DNA from: [Leptolyngbya] sp. JSC-1 | Lineage (GTDB): Bacteria; Cyanobacteriota; Cyanobacteriia; Elainellales; Elainellaceae | Length of the DNA stretch: 64,000 bases | Direction of reading: 5' to 3' | Assembly (NCBI GenBank): GCA_000733415.1 | Contig: KL662191.1 | Location: 4,716,096-4,780,095, forward strand | In this document: piece by piece, positions 26,461 through 34,767 of the stretch | Numbering within the stretch: position 1 is the first letter of the stretch | How the letters are laid out: each line of letters opens with the position of its first letter | Made by a program: the position numbers and the translations under genes | Notes under the pieces: generated by a model | Seen by the model: the letters and a program-made list of their open reading frames with translations, nothing else | The model's database searches: none | Told to the model about the DNA's origin: nothing

Positions 26461-28146
26461 CTAGGGTGGCTTAAAAAGAAAGCCTCTAAACAACCAGTCA
26501 AGCCGCTGCCCAGACTGGAACCGCCATTCAGCATCTAGGATCCAGCTTGAATTACCTGAAAGGAGCAACTGTTCAGTCTCTAGCTGAGGAAGCACCCGTT
26601 TGCTCCAACAACTATGCTGACAACTACGCTGACAACTACGCTGACAACTATGCCAATAACTTGCATCTGCATCTGCACTTCCGTGAGTAGAACAATCAAA
26701 ACTCGCATCAACTGTGGTATTACCATCATTGATCCCAAAATCTTCTATTTCTTGATCGCTAGAATCCACTGGCTGCGCTGAATTACCATCTAGTACAGCT
26801 AATAAGTTTGTAGAATCTTGATCGGATATCTGGACTGGTTCTAGTTGGGTATATTGGTCAGATGGATTTAAAGGGTTATTAATAAAGTTCTGATCCTCTG
26901 GAACAACTAGAAAGTTTGGATGCCATAGGTCTTTGTAGCGATAGAGGGAAGCTCCTCCAATTCCGTACTGAGTTAGTGCTTTAAATCTTGCTGTAGCTTG
27001 GGCTGGTAGAGCGTTCTGATTGAGTAGATCGGCAATAGCCTGTCTGATTCGTTCTTTTGTATTCTCAGATTGTTGTTGATTCCAGTTCAGGGATTGCTCA
27101 GATCTAGATGGTTCTGCACTCTGTTGATCCAGAGTATTATTAATACAAGAACTAGTACCGTAGGGAAAGTAGTGGCTGTTTTCCACACATCTTGCCCACT
27201 CTGCGGCTCTATGTTCAATCTCATGTTGATGCTGGCACCATTCTTGATATCCGGGAAGTGATCTGGCAACAGCTATAATTTCATCAACGAGTGATTGTCC
27301 AATCAAAGGCGTACTGCCTTCCAGGATGTGGTGGAAGATGTAAGTTCGCATGGCAATCCGTCCGAGCAAATAGTTAGTCTGCCCGTAGCCGGTCCAACCT
27401 AATTCGATCTCCGCATTTAGATCGTTGAGAAACTTAGCAGCCTTGCCGGATATCTGGTACCGCTCGCGTTGGTTCTGTTTGAGAATCCGGCTGAGCAGTC
27501 GGGGTGGAATTTCGTTGTGTTGTTGGCTGCTCTGCCATTGCTGCACAAAGTTGAAGCGATCCGTCCAAACAGGTTCAAAGTCCTGATTCAGTAAGTACGA
27601 CCCCATCTGTAGCGGCAGCCGATGGGCATTAAATAAACTTGGTTTTCCTTGGGTGTTTGGGCTTCTGTGATTAGGAAAGACTTCTAGACAACCTGGTTTT
27701 ACGCTAAAGCCAGCATTCTCTAGCAAAACGGTGAGGGTTGCTCCCAGTTCCCAGGTTTTTTGAGCTGACTGAAACGGAAAGTAAATATGTAAACCACCGC
27801 TATAGCTAGATGTACAGATTAGACAGCGAGTCAGGCCCAGCGGTTCTAGCACACCCAGAATTCGCTGCACCGCGAACCCGTCCCGATCTGGGTGATAAGG
27901 GCTGCCAGCATCGATATCCAGTAAGCAATACCGTGTTTTTACACCAAAGCGAACGCCATAGAGATAGCTACTTTGATTTAACAGGCGATTTGTTAGGGGA
28001 TGGCGGCTTTCGGTTTGCCAATGCGGTTTTGTTCCTGGTTCCGGATGGGGTGCGTAAATGTAATCAAATCGATGTGGAAATAAATCAAAGAAAGCCTGAC
28101 TGCTCTCTTTGACCAGACAAGATTCTGGAGGTGAGGCTAGGAACAT
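26461..28146 (-). CDS. Plasmid-type replication protein with archaeo-eukaryotic primase (AEP) motifs
   Basis: The product has 561 residues; the start at 28146 follows GGAGG by nine bases. The N-terminal third has the three AEP motifs: LLDIDA (Asp77 and Asp79), SGGLHIYF (Ser116 to His120) and CLEVFPN (Glu155), the metal-binding set of small primase catalytic subunits and primase-polymerases. A middle helical part follows, and near 395-415 there is a helix-turn-helix-like segment (QYGIGGASLYRYKDLWHP). The last 60 residues contain a repeated SCQRSCQ unit. It is divergent from a putative Rep gene across an iteron array, so it probably primes or extends DNA at that origin. Function is inferred from motifs and position. 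Confidence 0.72.
   Translation of the reverse strand: MFLASPPESCLVKESSQAFFDLFPHRFDYIYAPHPEPGTKPHWQTESRHPLTNRLLNQSSYLYGVRFGVKTRYCLLDIDAGSPYHPDRDGFAVQRILGVLEPLGLTRCLICTSSYSGGLHIYFPFQSAQKTWELGATLTVLLENAGFSVKPGCLEVFPNHRSPNTQGKPSLFNAHRLPLQMGSYLLNQDFEPVWTDRFNFVQQWQSSQQHNEIPPRLLSRILKQNQRERYQISGKAAKFLNDLNAEIELGWTGYGQTNYLLGRIAMRTYIFHHILEGSTPLIGQSLVDEIIAVARSLPGYQEWCQHQHEIEHRAAEWARCVENSHYFPYGTSSCINNTLDQQSAEPSRSEQSLNWNQQQSENTKERIRQAIADLLNQNALPAQATARFKALTQYGIGGASLYRYKDLWHPNFLVVPEDQNFINNPLNPSDQYTQLEPVQISDQDSTNLLAVLDGNSAQPVDSSDQEIEDFGINDGNTTVDASFDCSTHGSADADASYWHSCQRSCQRSCQHSCWSKRVLPQLETEQLLLSGNSSWILDAEWRFQSGQRLDWLFRGFLFKPP
26608..26652 (-). repeat. 12-bp tandem repeat coding a Cys-rich tract in the primase
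   Basis: Three to four copies of a 12-bp unit close to GCTGACAACTAC encode SCQR repeats near the C terminus. In-frame triplet-multiple units keep the protein open, so the tract can change in length without a frameshift. Confidence 0.7.
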
Positions 28147-28275
28147 CCCACTCTACCTCCAGTTTCTGAAGAGGGGTATGCGGCTCTGCTAAACCCCCTA
28201 ATTAATCGAAACAAAACGGACGGCCCTATACCAGAGCCGAAAAAGTTGCTAGAATTTTCAGACATAACAATCCAA

Positions 28276-28353
28276 ACCTCACCCACTCAAGTGAGGTACA
28301 ACCAACTCAGAAACCCTTTAGCTAACTGTGGTAGGGAGGCCAGAGGGTTTTTT
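28276..28353 (+). ncRNA. Possible small RNA with terminator next to the origin
   Basis: A 7-bp hairpin ACCTCAC/GTGAGGT (28276-28297, 8-nt loop) is followed by AAACCCT (28311-28317) pairing with AGGGTTT (28344-28350), which runs into a T tract (28348-28353). This looks like a short transcript ending in an intrinsic terminator. A promoter was not identified, and it could also simply be the terminator of an upstream transcript. Confidence 0.35.
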
Positions 28354-28509
28354 ATTGCGTTTCAACAATCTCAAGGCAGGACGGACTCAACGAACCCAGA
28401 ATTAGCGAAATTAACCACCTCCTAGCGCAAGCTTGATTCAGACTTAATCAGAATTGATGAGAGGTTAGCACCGAAAAATTTTGATCTCAACCGTTCCTGA
28501 CGAACAATA

Positions 28510-28605
28510 CGCCGGAGTAATAGCCTGATTCTTCGCCGGAGTTACAGGTACAAATTATCCGTCGGAGTTACAGGCTGAGGCTGGGTAATCCGCCAGAGTT
28601 ACAGG
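28510..28605 (+). repeat. Iteron group 1 (four copies)
   Basis: Four direct copies of a 15-bp unit with consensus CGCCGGAGTTACAGG begin at 28510, 28534, 28560 and 28591. The first is degenerate (GGAGTAATAG), the third has CGTCGG and the fourth CGCCAG. Start-to-start distances are 24, 26 and 31 bp. Confidence 0.85.
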
Positions 28606-28707
28606 TAAGAACGAGGCCAGCTTTCTGTGCAGTGGGGTATGATGAGTTGCCTTCTGCTCTGGATTGAGCTTGATCCAAGATCTTGCGTTCCCTGACGCAA
28701 AAATCAA

Positions 28708-28813
28708 CGCCGGAGTTACAGGCTGTGTCTAAACCGTCCGCGCGAGTTATAGGCTAAAACCATCCGCCGGAGTTACAGGATCAAGCGATCAAAACATCCG
28801 CCGGAGTTACAGG
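28708..28813 (+). repeat. Iteron group 2 (four copies)
   Basis: Four more direct copies of CGCCGGAGTTACAGG begin at 28708, 28739, 28765 and 28799. Three are exact; the one at 28739 reads CGCGCGAGTTATAGG. Start-to-start distances are 31, 26 and 34 bp. The last copy ends 183 bp before the Rep start codon. Confidence 0.88.
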
Positions 28814-28996
28814 ATCAAACGCTAGATGTAGCGTGTAGGGAAAAATATTTCTGTTAGACAACTAGATGTGTGGGTTTGCAAAAAGTACTGTAGGATCAGA
28901 GCACTACAGATAGAGTCAGCTCATAAGCGGTTCGTTGGGGCTGCTCGAAGCGGCTTGATATCGCTGTAGTAAGTCTTGCCGTCCGGTTTGGTTTCT

Positions 28997-30112
28997 ATGC
29001 AAAGTGCCCTAAAGCTCAAAGCCTCTATTCCTAGTGCCGAAAAATCTGCCTTTCCTGTTGATGGTCAGCTTTTAATGGTGTTGCCACGAGCTGCCGCTTC
29101 CATCAAAAATCCCGATGTGCATCTGCCCATTCTGCGCTCGGATGAAGAAGGCTATTATCTGGAAATGCAGGTTGAGGCGGATAGCAAGGAAACTAGCGAA
29201 GTCGCGGTGATTCGCCGAGTGCCGTTGGAAAACCTTTCGGCAGAGGAGTGGGAAGAGCTGAAGGCGCAGTACGCAAAGCTCGATTTGCAAGCCTGTACCG
29301 ACCAAGGCATTAGCAAGGGTCTAGAAAAGATTCAGGACCGCAAAATCCAGCGGTTGTTTATGGCACTGCTCACCTTCCTGAATCCGCGTCAAGTGTCGAT
29401 TGTGCTCTATCTCTACAAACTGGCGGCTCAACAGGGCAACGGTCCGATAGTTTCGTTTCGCTCGAATGATTTGCTGGAACGGCTGGGTTATACCCGCACC
29501 AAGGATGGAGGCTTTGCCTCCAAATTGCGTTCCCAGCTCAATCGCGATCTGGTGGCTCTGCACCGCACCGAACTGGTATTGGCCCAATCGCTGCAAAAGG
29601 GCAATCAGGTAGGGGCCAAAGTGATGATCAAAAGTGTACTGCGTATCAAGGATTACGAAATTGACAATGTCCCCAGAGATTTTGACCTAGCAAAAGCGGC
29701 AGACTATACCTATGAATTAGCCGACGCTTATACGGTCTCTTTGGAATTTTTTGATGGTCCCGGACGCACGGGGGATTATGTGCTGTTTGCCGGCGATATT
29801 GATATCAGTCAAAAGCTGGGCAGCAATGCAAAATGTGACTACAAAACTAAATTGTTGATTTATCTAGCCAGCCGCATGAAGTGGGATGCGTTACGAGATG
29901 GACAGTACCTGATTATTTCTAAACAATATCTGTTCAAAAATCTGGATCTACTGGGCAGTAACTCGTCTCGAAATAATCAAATCTTTTGGCGCACGGTAGA
30001 AGAGTTGCGGCAAGATGGCTATATCTTGGGAGCACAGGAATTACCTGGTAAAAAACGTGCGAGCAGTATCCAGTTTCAGGTGAATCCAGAGAAGATTTCT
30101 TGTCATTATTAA
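28997..30112 (+). CDS. Putative plasmid-type replication initiator (Rep), winged-helix
   Basis: The ATG at 28997 gives 371 residues. I do not recognise a named family with certainty. Residues about 115-190 read like the DNA-binding part of a Rep protein: LTFLNPRQVSIVLYLYKLA, then FRSNDLLERLGYTRTKDGGF and a basic helix SKLRSQLNRDLVALHR. A second similar segment (LLIYLASRMKWDALRDG, then KNLDLLGSNSSRNNQIFWRTVEEL) lies near 280-340, as in initiators with two winged helices. It starts just after eight iterons and opposite a primase gene, which is the main reason for the call. It could instead be a transcriptional regulator. Confidence 0.6.
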   Translation: MQSALKLKASIPSAEKSAFPVDGQLLMVLPRAAASIKNPDVHLPILRSDEEGYYLEMQVEADSKETSEVAVIRRVPLENLSAEEWEELKAQYAKLDLQACTDQGISKGLEKIQDRKIQRLFMALLTFLNPRQVSIVLYLYKLAAQQGNGPIVSFRSNDLLERLGYTRTKDGGFASKLRSQLNRDLVALHRTELVLAQSLQKGNQVGAKVMIKSVLRIKDYEIDNVPRDFDLAKAADYTYELADAYTVSLEFFDGPGRTGDYVLFAGDIDISQKLGSNAKCDYKTKLLIYLASRMKWDALRDGQYLIISKQYLFKNLDLLGSNSSRNNQIFWRTVEELRQDGYILGAQELPGKKRASSIQFQVNPEKISCHY

Positions 30113-30684
30113 CCTATGCAGGCAGCCTAAGTTGGCTTCTGAATGCCAGTTGCATCGACCAAGGATAGCAATTTGGATTCAATCCTTTGCCTCCAATTAC
30201 CGTTTTGATATTACTGAATTAACTCAACATTTAGCGTAAAAATAGACCAAGGTTTATTACCCCTAGTGCATATGCGTCTATCCAGGAATCAATGGTAATA
30301 CTTTAGTTCTATAGTTTTTGGGTTAATTCATTTATAAAAATGCATTCCGGTCAACATTTAGAAACTCACATTTTTGTTAAAAGAGCCTGCAATTTCCGTA
30401 AAATTGATATCTAATGTTGAAATTTTAGCTATAAGAGATGCATCCATCCAGTTAATGCATCTCGAAGACGGTGGAGTCTCTGTTGGAAATGTTGCCTAGA
30501 ATGATTGAGCTAGGCAGCGGTGTGACTTTTGGTTGAGCTAGTAGTTATTGTGCTGGATTAGGGGTTCCAGTTAGGCTGAACCGCGAATCAAGATGGAGTT
30601 TTCGAGAGTAATATTTTATACTGCTTCTGAAAGGAGTTAAGTGTAATTCCGGCGTTCGTTCCTGTAAAGTTCGTCAAAGGTCAT
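30113..30684. other. Intergenic region after Rep
   Basis: These 572 AT-rich bases hold no recognisable gene. They contain a perfect 9-bp inverted repeat, GAGATGCAT/ATGCATCTC, with an 11-nt loop (30435-30463). The region probably includes the promoter of the small Cys-rich protein gene. Confidence 0.55.
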
Positions 30685-30996
30685 ATGAGCAAGTGTTCCT
30701 GTGGGGGTTCTTGTAGCGGCAGTTGCGGCACTGGCCCTAATATCGAAATTATCAATCTGCAAAATAATGAGCAGGTTGTTACTACGATTGAACGTAAGCC
30801 TATAAAGCCGCCCGATAAACCAAAAGGTACACCCCTATGGGTGTATATTCTGATGGTTTACCTTGCCCTAATTTTTCTTTGGGCCTTGAAGGATAGCTTC
30901 CATTCGCCCTATCCCTATGCGCCTGATTCCCATTTACCGCCACCAAAGCCCTATCCACCTCCTTGCATTCCGCATCAAGATCCGTTCTGTCCATGA
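30685..30996 (+). CDS. Small Cys-rich single-span membrane protein, unknown function
   Basis: The product has 103 residues. The N terminus is packed with Cys and Gly (KCSCGGSCSGSCG, four Cys), which looks like a metal-binding or redox patch. One membrane helix follows (LWVYILMVYLALIFLWAL, about 51-68), then a Pro/Tyr-rich tail ending PHQDPFCP with two more Cys. The ATG at 30685 has a weak AAAGG eight bases upstream. No family was recognised. It is 572 bp from the Rep gene and directly followed by a hairpin element, so its membership in the replication module is doubtful. Confidence 0.55.
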   Translation: MSKCSCGGSCSGSCGTGPNIEIINLQNNEQVVTTIERKPIKPPDKPKGTPLWVYILMVYLALIFLWALKDSFHSPYPYAPDSHLPPPKPYPPPCIPHQDPFCP

Positions 30997-30997
30997 G

Positions 30998-31070
30998 GTA
31001 GGGGCGAAGCATTTGCCAAATAGTCTAGAGTGCAAGCATATAGATCTATCAGCAAATGCTTCGCCCTTAC
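30998..31070. repeat. Inverted-repeat element (REP/MITE-like)
   Basis: Arms of 19 bp (30998-31016 and 31052-31070) starting GTAGGGGCGAAGCATTTGC pair with one mismatch around a 35-nt loop. The left arm begins one base after the stop codon of the small Cys-rich gene. Elements with this kind of sequence are common between cyanobacterial genes. Confidence 0.8.
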
Positions 31071-31151
31071 AGGTTGATTGGAGATGGGAAAGAGAAGTAG
31101 AGGGGTTAGGTTAGCGTCCTGGGTGATGGGCGATGGACGGTTGCACCTTCC

Positions 31152-31176
31152 AGGTGGATAGTTCAACTATCCACCT
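31152..31176. repeat. Perfect short inverted repeat, hairpin
   Basis: AGGTGGATAGTT and its exact complement are separated by one base. There is no T run, so it is not a typical intrinsic terminator; it lies between two converging genes. Confidence 0.7.
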
Positions 31177-31209
31177 CACGAGAAAGCTAACTCTCCCTCA
31201 CCTCCCTCA

Positions 31210-32223
31210 CTACGCTACGATCTGAAACGCCGCTGCTGTCAACGCCGGGGCTGCTGTTGCAGCATTATTGTCACTGTCGATAACAGCCAATACTCCTCCA
31301 TCACCAAAACCGCTGGCTGAGCGATTAGCGTTAAAGAAGAGGCGACCTGAGCTGCGGCTGTAGACAATGCGTTTGCTGCTGGTGCTGGCTAGAGAATCGC
31401 GGCTAACGATCCCAATCGAGGTGGAAGAAATGCGGCCAAAGGACGTGCGGTCGAGCACAATTTTGTCCACCCCACGCTCAAAGTCGATAATCCGATCCAA
31501 ACCAAAATCTTCGGCAGCAAAGGCTTTTCCAGAATCAAACACAAAGGCATCCTTGCCGGTGCCACCGCTGAGGAGATCATTGCCTGCACCGCCGTTTAGC
31601 AGATCATCGCCACTACCGCCATTTAGCGTATCATTGCCACCGTTGCCGAAGATGCGGTCATTGCCGCTTTCACCCGCTAACAGTTCGCCGTCAGCGGTTC
31701 CAATTAGTTCATCATCCAGGTTAGGAGAAGGCACTGGAGCCGGAGCTGGAGAAGGTGTCGGTGATGCAGTGGGTGATGCGGTGGGTAAAAAAGACGCCGG
31801 ATTCAGATCGCCACTGCCAAACTTCTGAGTCCAATAGCTGTTGTAGTTGATGGAACCATTGTCGTTCGCTAAGTAGAAATAACCGACGCCCAGTTCTTTA
31901 TATGTACTATTTAACATATTGGCCCGATGTCCGGGACTGTTCTTCCAACCTTCCACTACAGCTTCTGGTGTGGTGTATCCAGCAGCAATGTTCTCCCCCA
32001 TGCTTTGAGCTTCATAACCAACGGCTTTAGCTCGATCCCAAGGGCGAGAACCATTTTTGCCAGTATGAGAAAAATAATCTTGTTTCGCCATGTCTTCGGA
32101 ATGGCCCTGAGCGGCAGCATTTAGCTCGGCGTTTAACTTCAATCCAGGTAAACCATTCTCAGCCCGAAATTGGTTGGTGAGTTCGAGTACACGGGTGATG
32201 AAAGCGGTGTTGGTTGTCGCCAT
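31210..32223 (-). CDS. CAP-domain (SCP/PR1) protein with RTX calcium-binding repeats
   Basis: The product has 337 residues. Residues 5-140 form a CAP domain: TNQFRAENGLPGLKLN, GHSEDMAKQDYFSHTG, SMGENIAAGY and GWKNSPGHRANMLN. A Pro/Ser/Thr linker (150-170) leads to RTX nonapeptides (GNGGNDTLNGGSGDD, about 190-220) and a tail like that of the 18517-20670 protein. Bacterial CAP proteins are secreted; the reaction, if any, is unknown. Secretion by a type I system through the C terminus is expected because there is no signal peptide. Confidence 0.88.
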   Translation of the reverse strand: MATTNTAFITRVLELTNQFRAENGLPGLKLNAELNAAAQGHSEDMAKQDYFSHTGKNGSRPWDRAKAVGYEAQSMGENIAAGYTTPEAVVEGWKNSPGHRANMLNSTYKELGVGYFYLANDNGSINYNSYWTQKFGSGDLNPASFLPTASPTASPTPSPAPAPVPSPNLDDELIGTADGELLAGESGNDRIFGNGGNDTLNGGSGDDLLNGGAGNDLLSGGTGKDAFVFDSGKAFAAEDFGLDRIIDFERGVDKIVLDRTSFGRISSTSIGIVSRDSLASTSSKRIVYSRSSGRLFFNANRSASGFGDGGVLAVIDSDNNAATAAPALTAAAFQIVA

Positions 32224-32680
32224 TATTTTTACTCCTTCTGATCAAATGAATTCAGCAAATTGATACTCAAGCTGGTAAATTGCGGTTGCTGAGCTTGCTC
32301 TTACCGATGTTCAATCTTGCTGTCTGATCTAGCCGAGAAAATAGTTTGAGCAGAACACTGATTAACAGTACGAATTGCTATCTTACTTTCCGGAGTAAAT
32401 GGGGGATGATTAATTTCTACAATCAATTCCAATCACAAATTTGGGATTCTCGATGACTTGTTAAAATCCCGTAAAAGTTCTGTAGTAATGCCGTTCTTTA
32501 TTACTTGATTGTTGATACTACTCGAAATGCTACAGAGACAATAATCGGTATAAAACTGTATGCAATCAGCACCTTCATCGTTCCTTAAATATCACTTAAG
32601 AGCGAGCGCTTTATTTCATTCCTGTGAGATAGTCAGTGATCTGAAAACCTGCTCAGAAATACTGAGATTGGAGAATTGCT
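32224..32680. other. Intergenic region between CAP/RTX and frmA genes
   Basis: These 457 bases separate divergent genes and probably hold both promoters. No RNA gene, repeat or operator was recognised. Confidence 0.5.
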
Positions 32681-33790
32681 ATGGACGTAAAAGCTGCTGT
32701 TGCATTGGAGGCTGGCAAGCCGTTGAGTATCGAAACCGTGCAGCTTCAGCCGCCCCAGGCTGGGGAAGTGCTAGTTGAAATCAAGGCAACGGGAGTTTGT
32801 CATACAGATGCCTTTACCCTCTCTGGTAGCGACCCAGAGGGCTTGTTTCCCACAATTCTGGGTCACGAAGGCGCTGGAATTGTGGTGGAAGTAGGGCCAG
32901 ATGTTAAGTCGGTCAAGCCAGGAGACCACGTCATTCCCCTCTACACGCCAGAATGCCGCAACTGTGAGTACTGTCTTAGCGGCAAGACCAATCTATGTCA
33001 GGCCATTCGTACCACCCAGGGCAAAGGACTGATGCCCGACGGCACAAGCCGATTTGCGCTAAATGGCCAGATGGTGCATCACTACATGGGCACCTCAACC
33101 TTTGCCAACTACACCGTACTGCCGGAAATTGCGGTTGCTAAAATTCGCGAAGATGCTCCCTTTGACAAGGTTTGCTACATCGGCTGCGGTGTCACGACCG
33201 GAATTGGTGCGGTGATCAACACGGCCAAAGTAGAACCGGGTGCGAATGTGGTGGTATTTGGGCTGGGTGGCATCGGTCTGAATGTGATCCAGGGGGCACG
33301 CATGGTAGGTGCAAACATGATTGTGGGTGTGGATATCAATTCCAGTAAACGAGCGCTGGCCGAAAAGCTGGGCATGACTCACTTCGTCAATCCTCAGGAG
33401 GTAGAGGGCGACTTGGTGCCCTATCTGGTAGATTTGACCAAGGGCGGTGCCGATTACAGCTTCGAATGTATTGGTAACGTCAATGTGATGCGACAGGCGC
33501 TGGAGTGCTGTCACAAGGGTTGGGGCGTCAGCGTCATTATTGGTGTGGCTGGGGCTGGGCAGGAAATTAGCACTCGTCCATTTCAGCTTGTGACGGGTCG
33601 AGTCTGGAAGGGGACTGCGTTTGGTGGCGCAAGAGGCCGCACGGATGTACCCAAAATTGTCGATTGGTACATGAATGGCAAGATCAACATTGATGACCTG
33701 ATCACCCAGGTGATGCCAGTTGAACAAGTCAATGAGGCTTTTGACCTGATGCATCGCGGCGAAGGCATTCGCACAGTGCTGACATTTTGA
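32681..33790 (+). CDS. frmA: S-(hydroxymethyl)glutathione dehydrogenase (class III alcohol dehydrogenase)
   Basis: The product has 369 residues. The catalytic zinc ligands are Cys in GVCHTDAF, His in LGHEGAG and a later Cys. The structural zinc loop is ECRNCEYCLSGKTNLC, and the NAD loop is FGLGGIGLNV. It oxidises the adduct of formaldehyde and glutathione to S-formylglutathione. S-formylglutathione hydrolase, the next enzyme, follows 46 bp downstream, giving a complete glutathione-dependent formaldehyde detoxification pair. Confidence 0.96.
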   Translation: MDVKAAVALEAGKPLSIETVQLQPPQAGEVLVEIKATGVCHTDAFTLSGSDPEGLFPTILGHEGAGIVVEVGPDVKSVKPGDHVIPLYTPECRNCEYCLSGKTNLCQAIRTTQGKGLMPDGTSRFALNGQMVHHYMGTSTFANYTVLPEIAVAKIREDAPFDKVCYIGCGVTTGIGAVINTAKVEPGANVVVFGLGGIGLNVIQGARMVGANMIVGVDINSSKRALAEKLGMTHFVNPQEVEGDLVPYLVDLTKGGADYSFECIGNVNVMRQALECCHKGWGVSVIIGVAGAGQEISTRPFQLVTGRVWKGTAFGGARGRTDVPKIVDWYMNGKINIDDLITQVMPVEQVNEAFDLMHRGEGIRTVLTF

Positions 33791-33836
33791 GCAGCAATTG
33801 AGCAGAATCTGGGCAGAATTCCACTCACTCAACTGA

Positions 33837-34685
33837 ATGGTGATTTCAATGGAGCTTGTTAGTCAATACCGCTGCTTTGGCGGCACGGTGGGTTTTTATC
33901 AGCACACTTCTGCTGTCTGCAAGAGCGAAATGAAGTTTGCTGTCTATTTGCCGCCGCAGGCTGACTCGGAGCCAGTGCCGGTGCTGTATTACCTCTCTGG
34001 TCTCACCTGTACCGAAGAGAACTTTACCACCAAGGCAGGAGCGCAGCAGTTTGCGGCAAAGTACGGTCTGATCCTAGTCGCGCCAGATACGAGTCCCCGT
34101 AATACGGGCATTCCGGGAGAAAATGACGACTGGGACTTGGGCAGTGGAGCTGGCTTCTATGTCGATGCCACCGAAGCGCCCTGGAGCCGCTACTACAACA
34201 TGTACAGCTATGTCACCCAGGAGTTGCCGGCTCTGATGGCGGCCCACTTTCCAGTTCAGGCTGAACGGCAAGGCATCTTTGGCCATTCGATGGGTGGACA
34301 CGGAGCCTTGATCTGCGCCCTGAAAAATCCGCAGCAGTATGGTTCGGTGTCGGCCTTTGCACCAATTGTGGCTCCGATGCGCTGCCCTTGGGGACAAAAG
34401 GCATTCTCGGTCTATCTAGGGCCTGACTCGTCAACATGGAAGGCTTACGATGCCAGCGAATTAGTGCTCTCTACTCAACTAGAGCATCCGATTTTGATCG
34501 ACCAAGGGACTGCTGATTCGTTTCTGGAGAAACAGCTGATGCCAGAGCGATTTGAACAGGCTTGTCGCCAAGCAGGACAAGCGCTGACCTTGCGGATGCA
34601 GAGTGGCTATGACCACAGCTACTACTTCATCGCCACCTTTATGGAGGACCACATCCGCCACCATGCCGAACAGCTCTGGGGTTGA
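33837..34685 (+). CDS. fghA: S-formylglutathione hydrolase
   Basis: With the ATG at 33837 the product has 282 residues; a second ATG at 33849 would shorten it by four. The alpha/beta hydrolase nucleophile elbow is GHSMGGHGA. The early segment YLSGLTCTEENF and the catalytic His in SGYDHSYYF are typical of the FghA/esterase D family. It releases formate and glutathione. It is probably co-transcribed with frmA. Confidence 0.95.
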   Translation: MVISMELVSQYRCFGGTVGFYQHTSAVCKSEMKFAVYLPPQADSEPVPVLYYLSGLTCTEENFTTKAGAQQFAAKYGLILVAPDTSPRNTGIPGENDDWDLGSGAGFYVDATEAPWSRYYNMYSYVTQELPALMAAHFPVQAERQGIFGHSMGGHGALICALKNPQQYGSVSAFAPIVAPMRCPWGQKAFSVYLGPDSSTWKAYDASELVLSTQLEHPILIDQGTADSFLEKQLMPERFEQACRQAGQALTLRMQSGYDHSYYFIATFMEDHIRHHAEQLWG

Positions 34686-34767
34686 CCCTTAACCTTCAAA
34701 AACCTTGGATTGAAATTTGATCACCTAAATTTGCTGATCGAAATTTGATCCAACTTCATCTGAATTA

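Larger units (their letters stand above)
28147..28996. other. Putative plasmid-type replication origin region between primase and Rep genes
   Basis: This 850-bp divergent intergenic segment holds a two-hairpin RNA-like structure (28276-28353) and eight direct iterons in two groups of four (28510-28605 and 28708-28813), followed by an AT-rich stretch (about 28840-28860, GGGAAAAATATTTC). The composition matches the layout of iteron-controlled origins. No exact DnaA box (TTATCCACA) was found; TTATCCGTC at 28556 is only similar. Confidence 0.65.

Noticed and set aside
28510..28813. CRISPR array
   Set aside because: The repeats are only 15 bp, vary in sequence, and are 9-19 bp apart (117 bp in one place). 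No cas gene is near. Iterons fit better.
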